DNA from: JAUIAI01 sp963732405
GTDB lineage: Bacteria > Pseudomonadota > Gammaproteobacteria > Burkholderiales > Burkholderiaceae_E
Assembly (NCBI GenBank): GCA_963732405.1
Contig: CAVSZG010000005.1
Span: 620,001 to 684,000, forward strand
DNA length: 64,000 nucleotides
Direction: 5' to 3'
The position numbers and the translations under genes are program-made. Every line of letters starts with the position of its first letter. The stretch's first letter is position 1. Below are positions 8,781 to 18,182 of this stretch, piece by piece. The notes under the pieces are model-generated. The model saw only the letters and a program-made list of their open reading frames with translations. It searched no databases and was not told the DNA's origin.

Positions 8781-9002
8781 GATGACTATCCTCTGTTACC
8801 GTCAGGGAGCCCGCCCGCCGGCACCAACCATGTCGGCATGCCGCGCCACTCGCGCCACACGCCGGGCATCGCCGATGCAGACCTTGGAACAGGACCTGAA
8901 CTGATACCTGGACGCCCCGCTGACGGCTCTTGGCCGCTCGCCGGGAGTGAGATCTGCCCTGACCCGTGCGCCTTGGTGCCCTGGGCCCCTCGGTGCTCAT
9001 GG

Positions 9003-9080
9003 CCCCCTGGTGCCCTCAGCCCCCTGGTGCCCTCAGCCCCATGGCCTCTCAGCCCCATGGCCTCTCAGTCCCATAGCCTG
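9003..9080. repeat. Short tandem repeats in the ilvB leader region
   Basis: Two exact 17-base copies of CCCCCTGGTGCCCTCAG (9003-9019, 9020-9036) are followed by two exact 16-base copies of CCCCATGGCCTCTCAG (9037-9052, 9053-9068) and a decayed partial unit to 9080. Degenerate versions extend back to about 8970. They lie about 220-300 bases upstream of ilvB and before the sigma-factor promoter. No conserved protein is encoded. The rest of the 8781-9255 interval holds one candidate promoter (9193-9201) and nothing else I can name. Confidence 0.8.
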
Positions 9081-9192
9081 CAAGCCCGCAAACTTCCTGT
9101 CTGCTGACTGTCAAGCCCTGACTGCACGGATTCTGGACAGCCCGGTAGGATAATCCGGCCGCCGGACCCGGTCAACCCGGTTCCGGCCAAGG

Positions 9193-9201
9193 TGCTACGA
9201 T
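9193..9201 (+). promoter_or_regulatory. Extended -10 promoter candidate for the sigma-factor operon
   Basis: The plus strand reads TGCTACGAT: an extended -10 (TG, one base, TACGAT) about 55 bases before the sigma-factor ATG. No convincing -35 is present, which is tolerated in extended -10 promoters. This is a motif-and-position call only. Confidence 0.35.
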
Positions 9202-9255
9202 TGCAGGCGGACCATTGCCATTCCTGCACGACCTCCCGACCTGAACTGACTATCG

Positions 9256-9828
9256 ATGGCGACTCGACAGGAACTCGATGAATTCCTGGCTTCGGTTGAA
9301 CGCCGCGCCTTCAAACAGGCCGTCTATTCGGTTCGCGATGACCACATCGCGCTCGATGTGGTCCAGGACGCGATGCTCAAGCTCGTCAAAAGCTATTCCG
9401 ATCGACCCGCCGATGAGCTTGGGCCGCTATTCCAGCGTATCCTCAAGAATGTTGTCACCGATCATTTCCGTCGGCAGAAGTTGCGCAACCTCTGGACCAC
9501 GTTGCTGTCCTCGATGGGGGGAGACGATGATGACGAGGGTGGCGAGCGTGACATGCTTGAAGTCATTGAAAGCGACGATGTTCCCTGGCAGCAGGAAAGC
9601 GCCGCCGATCAGGTGGATCGATCACAAACCTTGACGATCATTGAAAACGAAATTAAGAAGTTACCCAATCGTCAACGCGAGGCTTTCATGATGCGTTACT
9701 GGGAAGAACTCGACGTCGCTGAAACGGCAGCCGCCATGGGCTGCTCGCAGGGCAGTGTCAAAACCCATTGCTCCCGGGCGACGAGAGCCCTGGCCAAGGC
9801 CCTCGCCGCACGCGGAATCACCTTATGA
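9256..9828 (+). CDS. RNA polymerase ECF-type sigma factor
   Basis: This 190-residue protein has region 2 (about residues 15-75, with DVVQDAMLKLVKSY and FQRILKNVVTDHFRRQ) and region 4 (about 130-185, LPNRQREAFMMRYWEELDVAETAAAMGCS), separated by an acidic linker (GGDDDDEGGERD). Region 3 is absent, which defines the ECF class. The next gene overlaps its stop by 4 bases and encodes DUF3619, a membrane protein in the place where an anti-sigma factor would sit. The set sigma-DUF3619-DUF3106-RDD is conserved in Burkholderiales next to ilvB. Target promoters are not evident. Confidence 0.93.
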   Translation: MATRQELDEFLASVERRAFKQAVYSVRDDHIALDVVQDAMLKLVKSYSDRPADELGPLFQRILKNVVTDHFRRQKLRNLWTTLLSSMGGDDDDEGGERDMLEVIESDDVPWQQESAADQVDRSQTLTIIENEIKKLPNRQREAFMMRYWEELDVAETAAAMGCSQGSVKTHCSRATRALAKALAARGITL

Positions 9829-10289
9829 CGCCCACGAACGACATCCAGACCGCCTACGCAATCCGCCGGGAACTCGAAGACGCCTGCAGTCAGATGCCGG
9901 CCAGTGTGCTGGACCGACTGGCGGCGGCCCGACGGCAGGCGCTTGCCCGGGTGCCCGAGGCCACGACCATCCGACCGCTGATGCGTCAAATTCACCACCC
10001 GCCGGCGCGGCGTCACCGATCGTCGGCCCTGCATGACACCCCCACCTTCTGGACCCGTCTGACCGTCATGGCCGTACCGGCACTCACGGTGGTGCTGGGC
10101 CTGTTCCTGATCGGCAACTGGAGCGAGGCAAGGCGGATCCAGGAATTGGCCGACATCGATGCCGGTGTGCTGGTCGACGATCTGCCGATTGCCGCCTATG
10201 CCGACCGTGGATTCGGCGTCTATCTCAAGAACACCCGGGGTTGGGTAGCCGTGGCCGCCGATCAGGATTCATCCGGGTCTGGCCAGTGA
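9825..10289 (+). CDS. DUF3619 membrane protein, probable anti-sigma partner
   Basis: This 154-residue protein has one transmembrane helix (about residues 77-97, VMAVPALTVVLGLFLIG). The cytoplasmic N-terminal part is rich in Arg and Ala. The C-terminal part carries the family signature DDLPIAAYADRGFGVYLK. The ATG overlaps the sigma-factor stop (ATGA). A single-pass protein translationally coupled to an ECF sigma factor fits an anti-sigma role, but this is inference from context; DUF3619 has no established activity that I know of. Confidence 0.85.
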   Translation: MTPTNDIQTAYAIRRELEDACSQMPASVLDRLAAARRQALARVPEATTIRPLMRQIHHPPARRHRSSALHDTPTFWTRLTVMAVPALTVVLGLFLIGNWSEARRIQELADIDAGVLVDDLPIAAYADRGFGVYLKNTRGWVAVAADQDSSGSGQ

Positions 10290-10912
10290 GTCGTCCCACG
10301 ATTCGCTTCGCTGCGTCGATCACCCTGACCCTCTCATTGTCGGGTGCCGGTTATGCGCTGGCCGACGAGTTGGGCGCGCCGCCCGTATCAACCGTCACAC
10401 CGAGCCCCTCGGTGGCCCAGGTCAGCGGCACCAATCAACCAGACCCGGCCGGGCCCGCGGCTGCACGGAATTTGCGACGCGCCCTCGAACCGCTCTGGAG
10501 CGATCTGAGCGAGCAGCAGCGGGAAATTCTCGCCCCCTTCGAAAGCCAGTGGAACACCTGGGCCAGCGATGAGAAAAAGGTCTGGGTATTGCTGGCCAAT
10601 CGCTTCCCCGGCCTCGCACCTCAGGCCAAGGGCAAGGCCATGTTGCGCATCCGGGAGTGGGCTGCCCTGTCCCCTGCCGACCGCTTGGTCGCCCGCCATA
10701 ACTACCAGCTCGCCCGCGAACGCAACCAGGGTGAACGCGGCCAGGAATGGCAACGCTATCAGCAGATGACGCCCGAACAGCAAAATGTACTGCGCGACAA
10801 CGGCACCCTGAGCAATACCGCGGCCCGCAAGGTGGCGCCCAGCGGTCTGGCCCGTGAAGCGGCCCAGCCTCTGTCGATCAAACGGGTCAGCAAGCAGGCG
10901 TCCGATCGCTGA
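10286..10912 (+). CDS. DUF3106 secreted protein
   Basis: The GTG start overlaps the DUF3619 stop (GTGA) and gives 208 residues. An N-terminal signal peptide (RFAASITLTLSLSGAGYALA) is followed by a variable Pro/Ser/Thr region and the DUF3106 core (LEPLWSDLSEQQREILAPF, then KAMLRIREWAALSPADR). This core is helical and Arg/Gln-rich, with repeated 'W..L...Q' spacing. It is likely periplasmic, and its coupling to the sigma/DUF3619 pair suggests a sensor or target role in that system. No catalytic residues are recognisable. Confidence 0.82.
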   Translation: MSRPTIRFAASITLTLSLSGAGYALADELGAPPVSTVTPSPSVAQVSGTNQPDPAGPAAARNLRRALEPLWSDLSEQQREILAPFESQWNTWASDEKKVWVLLANRFPGLAPQAKGKAMLRIREWAALSPADRLVARHNYQLARERNQGERGQEWQRYQQMTPEQQNVLRDNGTLSNTAARKVAPSGLAREAAQPLSIKRVSKQASDR

Positions 10913-10964
10913 GCCAGGCCCCCCGCCATTGTCCGATCCAGCCGTGCCCGACCACCCTTCGTCC

Positions 10965-11450
10965 ATGACGCTGTCCCGCACGGCGCCCGGGCTGCCGTCG
11001 GCACATCCCTGGCGCCGCCTGATGGGCATGACTTACGAAGCCATCGTGTTGTTCGGCGTCTTGTGGTTCTTCGACTATGCCTATTCCGCGCTGACCCGCT
11101 TCGAGGGTGAGCCGGGCCTGTTGCGCCATGGTTTCCAGCTCTTCACCGGCCTGGTCCTTTGCATCTATTTCAGCAGCTTCTGGGCCAATGGCCGGCGAAC
11201 GCTGCCCATGAAGACCTTGTCCCTGCAACTGGTCGACCGGGTCGGCAAGCCGCTGAGCGTGGCACGGTCCGCCGCGCGCTTCTTGAGTGCGCTGCTGATG
11301 CTGATTCTGGTCCTGGCCATCGCCTGGGCCAACTCCTGGGGCTGGCTGGTGTTACTCCTGGTGCCCACGGGCTGGTCACTGGTCGACCCCGATCGCCAGT
11401 CGCTGTATGACCGGATCGCCGGGACGCGGCTGGTCAGGACACCGGATTAG
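10965..11450 (+). CDS. RDD-domain membrane protein
   Basis: This 161-residue protein has about four hydrophobic segments and the RDD-family features: an Arg near the first helix (HPWRRLMGM), an Asp in helix 1 (FFDYAYS) and the C-terminal DPDRQSLYDRIAGTRLV. RDD proteins are small integral membrane proteins, some implicated in ion or small-molecule transport. I used the ATG at 10965; an in-frame TTG at 10929 is an alternative. It follows DUF3106 by about 50 bases, the conserved fourth member of this cluster. Confidence 0.85.
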   Translation: MTLSRTAPGLPSAHPWRRLMGMTYEAIVLFGVLWFFDYAYSALTRFEGEPGLLRHGFQLFTGLVLCIYFSSFWANGRRTLPMKTLSLQLVDRVGKPLSVARSAARFLSALLMLILVLAIAWANSWGWLVLLLVPTGWSLVDPDRQSLYDRIAGTRLVRTPD

Positions 11451-11542
11451 CAGGGCCAGACGGTCGTTCGCCAGTGGCGGATCCGGTCCGCGAATGTGAT
11501 GCGCTTCACGGCGCCCGGGCCCGACTGCGCGAATAATGCGTC

Positions 11543-11836
11543 ATGCGCTTTTCAATCTTCCTGGTCGAACGTCTCGAGCTGCTTGAACGAGCAATGCGCG
11601 GCTATGGCCATGAGATCACGGAGCGGGCGCTCTATGAAGCGCTCTCGGCCGTGTTGCCGCAGACCGAGGATTTCGCGGTGCTGATCGAGTGGGGCCTGGT
11701 CACCGGCCTGCTCATGGAAATCGACTCGGTGGTGGGTCGGCGCTTCCGGATTAACCGCCCGGCACTGACCGCTTTGCGACAGCGGGCCAATGGCGAGGCG
11801 GGCGGCATCGATACCCGACGGCCTCCCCGGCGCTGA
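11543..11836 (+). CDS. Hypothetical 97-residue protein
   Basis: I do not recognise this protein. It is predicted to be soluble and mostly helical (FLVERLELLERAMRGYGHEITERALYEALSAV in two helices, then a short hydrophobic stretch IEWGLVTGLLMEIDS), ending in an Arg-rich tail. No clear ribosome-binding site precedes the ATG, and it does not overlap its neighbours. It may be a real small gene between the RDD gene and the convergent decarboxylase; codon pattern on this strand looks coding, the opposite strand less so. Confidence 0.5.
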   Translation: MRFSIFLVERLELLERAMRGYGHEITERALYEALSAVLPQTEDFAVLIEWGLVTGLLMEIDSVVGRRFRINRPALTALRQRANGEAGGIDTRRPPRR

Positions 11837-11897
11837 CTCGATCCCGAACGACACCGCCCCGGCGCACGGCCGGGATGCGCCGCCCAGGTCCGTGCTC

Positions 11898-14150
11898 TCA
11901 GGAGCCGGGCTGGGTCACGCAGTCGACGAAGTATTCATGGCGAGCACCGTTCTTCACCACGACCAGCCCATGCACATCGGTCTCGAAACCCGGGAAGCGT
12001 TCGTTGAAATCCCGAGCGAACTTCAGATAGTCAACGATTGACTGGTTGAAGCGCTCGCCTGGGATCAGCAGGGGAATGCCGGGCGGATACGGCGTGACGA
12101 GCATCGTGGTGACCCGGCCGAGCAGGTCGTCGATGGACACCCGGTCGACCCGTCGATGCGCCAGGCATTCGAAGGCATCGCTCGGCCGCATGGCTGGCTC
12201 CATGGTCGACAGGTACATCTCGGTGGTGACCCTGGCCACATCATGACTGCGATAGGCTTCGTGAATCTGCTGGGCCAGATCGCGCAGCCCCACCCGCTCG
12301 TATTGTGGATAGGCCTGAACGAACTCCGGCATGACCCGCCAGAGCGGCTGATTGGTGTCGTAGTCGGTCTTGAACTGCTGCAGTTCGGTGACCAGGGAAT
12401 TCCAGCGGCCCTTGGTGATGCCGATGGTGAACATCACGAAAAATGAATACAGGCCGGTCTTTTCGACCACCACGCCATGCTCGGCCAGGTATTTGGTGAC
12501 GATAGACGCCGGAATTCCCTGTTTCGCGAACCGGCCGTTGATGTCCATGCCCGGCGTGACGATGGTCGCCTTGATCGGATCGAGCATCGTGAAGTTCTGG
12601 GCCAGCTTGCCGAAGCCATGCCAGCGGTCGTTCGAGCGCAGGAACCATTCCTCGCGTTTACCCAGACCATCGACGGCCAGGCCCTTGGGGCCCCAGACTG
12701 AGAACCACCAGGATTCGCCAAATTCGTCGTCGATCTTGCGCATGGCGCGGCGAAATTCGAGCGACTCGTAGATCGATTCCTGAACGAGCGCGGTGCCGCC
12801 GGGCGGCTCCATCATGGCCGCCGCGACATCGCAGGAGGCGATGATTGCGTATTGCGGGCTCGTGGAGGTATGCATCAGATAGGCTTCGTTGAAGCGATAG
12901 GTATCGAGTTCGCGGGTCAGGGAATCCTGGACCAGGATCTGCGAGGCCTGGGACAGACCGGCCAGCAGTTTATGGGTCGATTGCGTGGCATAGACCATCG
13001 CATTCTTGCTGCGCGGACGGTTCGCGCCGATCGCATGGAACTCGTGATAGAACGGATGAAATGCCGCATGCGGCAGCCAGGCCTCGTCGAAATGCAGATT
13101 CTCGACGTAGTCGCCCATCGTCTTCTTGATCGTCTCGACGTTGTAGAGCACACCATCGTAGGTGGACTGGGTGATGGTCATGACCTGGGGTTTGGCCTTC
13201 TTGTTTCGGACCAGCGGATTGGCGTCGATCTTCTTCTGGATATTGACCGGGTCGAACTCCTCCTGGGGAATCGGCCCGATGATGCCCAGGTGGTTACGCG
13301 TGGGCTGCAGGAAGATCGGGATGGTCCCGGTCATCATGATGGCGTGCAGGATCGACTTGTGGCAGTTGCGATCGACCAGCACGATGTCGTCCGTGCCCAC
13401 ATTGGCATGCCAGACGATCTTGTTAGACGTCGAGGTGCCATTGGTGACGAAGAACAGATGATCGGCACCGAAGATCCGCGCCGCATTGTTCTCCGAATCG
13501 GCGACCGGCCCGGTGTGATCGAGCAACTGGCCCAATTCGTCGACCGCGTTGCACACGTCGGCCCGCAGCATGTTCTCACCGAAGAACTGGTGAAACATCT
13601 GGCCGACCGGCGCCTTCAGGAAGGCCACGCCACCCGAATGGCCCGGGCAATGCCAGGAATAGGAGCCGTCGTTCGCATAGTTGACCAATGCCTTGAAGAA
13701 CGGTGGCGCCAGCGAGCCCAGGTACTGGTTTGCCTCGCGAACGATGTATCGGGCGACGAACTCGGGCGTGTCCTCGAACATGTGAATGAAACCGTGCAGT
13801 TCCTTCAGGATGTCGTTGGGCAGGTGCCGCGAGGTCCGGGTCTCACCGAACAGGAAGATCGGGATATTGGCATTGCGCCGCCGGGTCTCATTGATGAACA
13901 GGCGCAACTCCTCAACCGCCTCGCTCTCGTCGCCCTCGTCGTTGATTTCCTCGTCGTCGATCGACACGACGAAGGCCGAGGCACGGGCCGCCTGGTTGGC
14001 GACCATCGAGACGTCGAAGTAGGTGAAACCGCCCACGACCTCCATACCCTGCTCTTCGAGCGCCTTGCCCAGCGCGCGGATGCCCAGACCGCTGGCCGAA
14101 TCGGAGCGCCAGTCTTCGTCGATGATGATGACCGGGAAGCGAAATTTCAT
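11898..14150 (-). CDS. Orn/Lys/Arg decarboxylase (fold-type I, PLP-dependent)
   Basis: The 750-residue protein matches the length of the E. coli AdiA/LdcI/SpeC group. It has an N-terminal wing (flavodoxin-like, residues 1-130, MKFRFPVIIIDEDWRSDSASG), a PLP domain with Lys394 in ATQSTHKLLAGLS as the Schiff-base lysine and HFDEAW as the PLP-binding aspartate, and a C-terminal domain. Which amino acid is used cannot be fixed by eye; Burkholderiales homologues are annotated as arginine/lysine/ornithine decarboxylase. The start follows the family N-terminus; a longer frame opens at 14276 but its extra 42 residues are not conserved. Confidence 0.93.
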   Translation of the reverse strand: MKFRFPVIIIDEDWRSDSASGLGIRALGKALEEQGMEVVGGFTYFDVSMVANQAARASAFVVSIDDEEINDEGDESEAVEELRLFINETRRRNANIPIFLFGETRTSRHLPNDILKELHGFIHMFEDTPEFVARYIVREANQYLGSLAPPFFKALVNYANDGSYSWHCPGHSGGVAFLKAPVGQMFHQFFGENMLRADVCNAVDELGQLLDHTGPVADSENNAARIFGADHLFFVTNGTSTSNKIVWHANVGTDDIVLVDRNCHKSILHAIMMTGTIPIFLQPTRNHLGIIGPIPQEEFDPVNIQKKIDANPLVRNKKAKPQVMTITQSTYDGVLYNVETIKKTMGDYVENLHFDEAWLPHAAFHPFYHEFHAIGANRPRSKNAMVYATQSTHKLLAGLSQASQILVQDSLTRELDTYRFNEAYLMHTSTSPQYAIIASCDVAAAMMEPPGGTALVQESIYESLEFRRAMRKIDDEFGESWWFSVWGPKGLAVDGLGKREEWFLRSNDRWHGFGKLAQNFTMLDPIKATIVTPGMDINGRFAKQGIPASIVTKYLAEHGVVVEKTGLYSFFVMFTIGITKGRWNSLVTELQQFKTDYDTNQPLWRVMPEFVQAYPQYERVGLRDLAQQIHEAYRSHDVARVTTEMYLSTMEPAMRPSDAFECLAHRRVDRVSIDDLLGRVTTMLVTPYPPGIPLLIPGERFNQSIVDYLKFARDFNERFPGFETDVHGLVVVKNGARHEYFVDCVTQPGS

Positions 14151-14272
14151 GGCGATCCAGATGTCGTGGAAAGGATGAGAATGTAGACCAGAACGGCCGC
14201 CATCGCAGACTTGGCCGCCTGCTTCGTCGCAACGAACCGACGGCGCAGGCGGCCAGGGCGTGCCGGGCTCAC

Positions 14273-16901
14273 TCACATGAAGGTGAAGTGCCCGTCCTGG
14301 AAGTCCAAGGCGACCGTGTCGTCCGGACCAAGCCGGCCCTCGAGGATCAGGCGTGAGACCGGATTCTCGATCTGCTTCTGGATCGCCCGCTTGAGCGGCC
14401 GCGCGCCGAACAGCGGGTCGAATCCCACGGTGGCGATCTCGTCGAGCGCCGCATCGGTGATGGTCAGGCGCAAATCGCGCTCGGTCAGCCGCTTTTCCAG
14501 GTCCTGCATCTGGATTCGGGCGATGGCCCGGATATTGGCCGCATCAAGCGCCTGGAACACGACGATCTCGTCGACCCGGTTAATGAACTCCGGACGGAAG
14601 TGTTGCTTGACCTCGTCCATGACCGCGGTCCGGATCAGGTCGACATTGTTGGTCGCCGGATTGCCCGACAGGCGCTGAATCTCATGGGCACCCAGGTTCG
14701 ACGTCATCACGACCACGGTATTGCGAAAGTCGACCGTGCGGCCCTGGCCATCGGTGAGCCGTCCGTCATCCAGCACCTGCAGCAACACATTGAATACGTC
14801 CGGATGGGCCTTCTCGACCTCATCCATCAGGATCACGCTGTAGGGCTTGCGGCGCACGGCTTCGGTCAGATATCCACCCTCCTCATAGCCGACATAACCC
14901 GGCGGGGCGCCGATCAGGCGCGCCACCGAGTGCTTCTCCATGAATTCGCTCATGTCGATGCGGATCAGATGGTCTTCGGAGTCGAACAGGAAGCTGGCCA
15001 GGGCCTTGCACAACTCGGTCTTGCCCACGCCGGTGGGCCCCAGGAACAGAAATGAACCATAGGGACGACGAGGATCGGACAGGCCGGCCCGCGAGCGACG
15101 GATCGCATCCGAGACCAGCGAAACCGCCTCGTCCTGGCCGACCACTCGCCGATGCAGGAAACTCTCCATGGCCAGCAGCTTTTCGCGCTCACCCTGCATC
15201 ATCTTGCTCACCGGAATGCCGGTCGCCCGCGACACAACCTCGGCAATCTCCTCGGCACCGACTTCGGTGCGCAGCAGCCGCGGTTTGCCCTGATTCGGCT
15301 CGGTAGCGCGGCCGTCGGCCTTGTTCAGCGAGGCCGCTTCGGCACTGGCCAGCCGGCCCTCGAGTGCGGGCAGCTTGCCATACTGGATCTCGGCCAGGGC
15401 CTCGTATTCGCCGCGGCGCTGCAGCTCGGCCATCTGCGCCTTGAGCTGGTCGATCTCGGCCTTGATCTGCGCACTGCCCTGCACAGCCGCCTTCTCGGCG
15501 AGCAGGATCTCCTCATAGTCGGCGTATTCCCGACCCAGGCTGGCGATCTCGTCCTCGATCAGTTCCAGGCGACGGCGCGAGGCCTCATCAGACTCCTTCT
15601 TCATCGCTTCGCGTTCGATCTTGAGCTGGATGATCCGCCGGTCGAGACGGTCCATGACTTCCGGCTTGGAGTCGATCTCCATCTTGATCCGGGCGGCAGC
15701 TTCGTCGATCAGATCGATGGCCTTGTCCGGTAGGAAGCGGTCAGTGATGTAGCGGTTGGACAATTCGGCGGCGGCGACGATGGCCGGGTCGGTGATGTCC
15801 ACGCCATGGTGCAGTTCGTAGCGCTCCTGCAGGCCGCGCAAGATCGCGATGGTCGCCTCGACCGTGGGCTCACCGACCAGCACCTTCTGGAAGCGACGCT
15901 CCAATGCCGCGTCTTTCTCGACGTATTTGCGATATTCATCGAGCGTGGTGGCGCCTATGCAATGCAACTCGCCGCGGGCCAGTGCGGGTTTGAGCATATT
16001 GCCTGCATCGATCGCACCCTCGGCCTTGCCGGCGCCCACCATGGTGTGCAGTTCGTCGATGAACACGATGGTGCGGCCCTGATCGGCCGCGATGTCTTTG
16101 AGCACGGCCTTGAGCCGCTCCTCGAATTCGCCGCGGTACTTGGCACCGGCCAGCAATGCGGCCATATCGAGCGAGAAGCACGCGCTTGCCCTTGAGCGTG
16201 TCCGGCACTTCGTCGTTGATGATGCGCTGGGCGAGCCCCTCGACAATGGCGGTCTTGCCCACACCGGGCTCACCGATCAGGACCGGGTTGTTCTTGGTCC
16301 GCCGTTGCAGGATCTGGATGGCGCGGCGGATCTCGTCATCGCGGCCGATCACCGGATCGAGCTTGCCATTGGCCGCGAGCTCGGTCATGTCGATGGTGTA
16401 TTTCTTGAGCGCCTCGCGCTGGCCTTCGGCATCGGCCGACTCGACCGGTGCCCCGCCCCGAACCGCATCGATCGCCTGTTCCAGCGACTTGCTGCGCAGG
16501 CCGGCCTCACGCGCGAGCCTGCCGGCTTCACCCGCATGCCGGCCCTCGTCCTGGGCCAGGGCCAGCAGGAACATCTCGGTGGCCACGTACTGGTCGCCGC
16601 GTTGCATCGACGCCTTCTCGGCCAGGTTGAGCACCCTGCCCAGATCCCGGCCGACCTGCACCTCGCCACCGGTACCGCTGACCTGCGGGATCTTCCGGAT
16701 CGCCGCATCGACCGAGGATTTGAGCTGGGCGGCGCGAACGCCGGCGCGTTCCAGCAAGGCACGGCCGGGCCCGTCCGCCTCGCCGATCACGGCAGCCAGC
16801 AGATGCAGGGGCTCGATGTATTGGTGGCCGTTGGCCAGGGCCAGACTCTGGGCGTCGGCCAGGGCCTGTTGGAACTGTGTTGTAAGCTTGTCGATTCTCA
16901 T
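14273..16901 (-). pseudogene. clpB: ClpB disaggregase, frame broken by one extra base
   Basis: ClpB is the Hsp100 chaperone that threads aggregated proteins together with DnaK. Joined across the break it has the usual layout and about 875 residues: ClpN repeats (MRIDKLTTQFQQALADAQ), AAA1 (GEPGVGKTA, FIDELHTM), a coiled-coil middle domain, AAA2 (GPTGVGKTE, LMDEVEKAH) and the D2-small domain. The frame shifts between KGKRVL and LDMAALLAGAKYRG: deleting one base within 16174-16178 restores VLSLDMAALL. Both halves are fully conserved, so a sequence error is more likely than real decay. A sigma-32-like promoter lies upstream. Confidence 0.9.
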
Positions 16902-16955
16902 GAAGAACACCCTGTTTTGTTCGGCGCGCTGGTTCGCGACACCCGGTTACGGAAC

Positions 16956-16983
16956 AGATGGGGTTGCTCCGGTCCGAATCAAG
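16956..16983 (-). promoter_or_regulatory. Sigma-32 (heat-shock) promoter of clpB
   Basis: The minus strand reads CTTGATT, 13 bases, CCCCATCT. The RpoH consensus is CTTGAAA, 13-17 bases, CCCCATnT, so the -10 is an exact match and the -35 differs in two bases. It ends 55 bases before the clpB ATG, a normal leader length for this gene. Confidence 0.78.
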
Positions 16984-17033
16984 CCGGTTGCCGCGCCGGT
17001 CCACCCCAATCCACATTCCCCATTCCCCCCACC

Positions 17034-18158
17034 ATGACCCATCTGTTCAGCCCGTTTCGTCTGCGTCAACTGGAACTGACCAATCGCATCATCGTCGGTC
17101 CGATGTGCCAGTACTCGGCGCGCGAGGGCGTCATGCAGCCCTGGCACACCGTTCACCTGGGTCAGCTCGCGCTGGGCGGACCCGGCATGCTCATCGTCGA
17201 GGCCACCGCAGTCGAAGCCATCGGCCGCATCACCCCGGGCTGCGTCGGCCTTTACGATGACGCGACCGAGGCCGGCATGGCCGACATGCTCGCGGTGGTG
17301 CGGGGGCTGGATCCACGACGGCGCCAACCGATCGCCCTGCAACTGGGTCACGCCGGACGCAAGGCCTCCAGCCACGAACCCTGGAACAGCGGCCAGCAGA
17401 TATCGATCGGCGACGGTGGCTGGCAGGCCGTTGCGCCCAGCGCCGTGCCGCATCTGGCCCATGAACAGCCGCCGCGTGCCCTGAGCCTGGACGATCTGGA
17501 CGCCCTGCGTGAGCGTTTCGTGGACAGCACCCGGCGCGCCTTGAGGCTCGGCTTCGATGCCATCGAGATGCATGCCGCCCATGGTTATCTGTTCCACCAG
17601 TTCCTGTCGCCGGTGGCCAATCGCCGCGACGATCGTTACGGCGGATCGCTGGCCAATCGCATGCGCTATCCGCTCGAGGTGCTCGCCGCGATGCGTGCGG
17701 TCTGGCCGGCCGACAAACCGCTGGGCGTACGCATCTCGGCCACCGACTGGGACGAGTCGAGCAGCTGGAACGTCGAGGAGGCGAGCGAATTCTGCCGTCA
17801 GTGCGAGGCCGCCGGTGCCGACTGGATCGATGTGTCCAGTGGCGGCGTATCGAGCGCCCAGAAAATCGTGCTCGGGCCGGGCTATCAGCTACCCTTCGCG
17901 CGCGCGGTCAGGCGCGCCGTGAATATTCCGGTGATGGCCGTAGGCCTGATCACCGAGCCGGCTCAGGCCGAAGCGATCCTGGCCGGTGGCGACGCCGATC
18001 TCATCGTGCTGGCCCGCGCCTTCCTGTACGACCCGCGCTGGGTCTGGCATGCGGCGCGCGAGCTGGGTGAAACCGTGAGCGCGCCACCGCAGTACTGGCG
18101 CAGCGAACCGCGCGAGTCGCGCGGCCTGTTTGGTGAGAACAAGGCCGGCCAACGCTGA
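17034..18158 (+). CDS. NADH:flavin oxidoreductase, old yellow enzyme family (YqjM/XenA type)
   Basis: This 374-residue FMN-dependent ene-reductase is a (beta/alpha)8 barrel. The thermophilic-like/YqjM class is shown by Cys25 in VGPMCQYSA, which tunes the flavin, by LGHAGRKAS, and by the substrate-binding His pair in EMHAAHGYLFHQFLSP. The phosphate loop (MAVGLITEPAQAEAIL) and the ending VWHAARELGE fit the family. Such enzymes reduce activated C=C bonds and some xenobiotics with NAD(P)H. It is transcribed divergently from clpB, with about 130 bases between starts. The substrate cannot be deduced. Confidence 0.94.
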   Translation: MTHLFSPFRLRQLELTNRIIVGPMCQYSAREGVMQPWHTVHLGQLALGGPGMLIVEATAVEAIGRITPGCVGLYDDATEAGMADMLAVVRGLDPRRRQPIALQLGHAGRKASSHEPWNSGQQISIGDGGWQAVAPSAVPHLAHEQPPRALSLDDLDALRERFVDSTRRALRLGFDAIEMHAAHGYLFHQFLSPVANRRDDRYGGSLANRMRYPLEVLAAMRAVWPADKPLGVRISATDWDESSSWNVEEASEFCRQCEAAGADWIDVSSGGVSSAQKIVLGPGYQLPFARAVRRAVNIPVMAVGLITEPAQAEAILAGGDADLIVLARAFLYDPRWVWHAARELGETVSAPPQYWRSEPRESRGLFGENKAGQR

Positions 18159-18182
18159 GCGATGCCGATCCGGTGGCCGGGA

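Noticed and set aside
8786..9058. A 90-codon minus-strand frame upstream of ilvB, considered as an attenuator leader peptide
   Set aside because: It is rich in Gly, Ala, His and Arg, not Ile, Leu or Val, arises from tandem repeats, and no terminator/antiterminator pair follows.
12852..14186. A 444-codon frame antisense to the decarboxylase gene
   Set aside because: It lacks any recognisable motif; the opposite strand encodes a fully conserved decarboxylase. High GC produces such antisense frames.
14151..14276. A 42-residue N-terminal extension of the Orn/Lys/Arg decarboxylase
   Set aside because: The family begins at MKFRFP; the extension is unconserved and overlaps the clpB stop.
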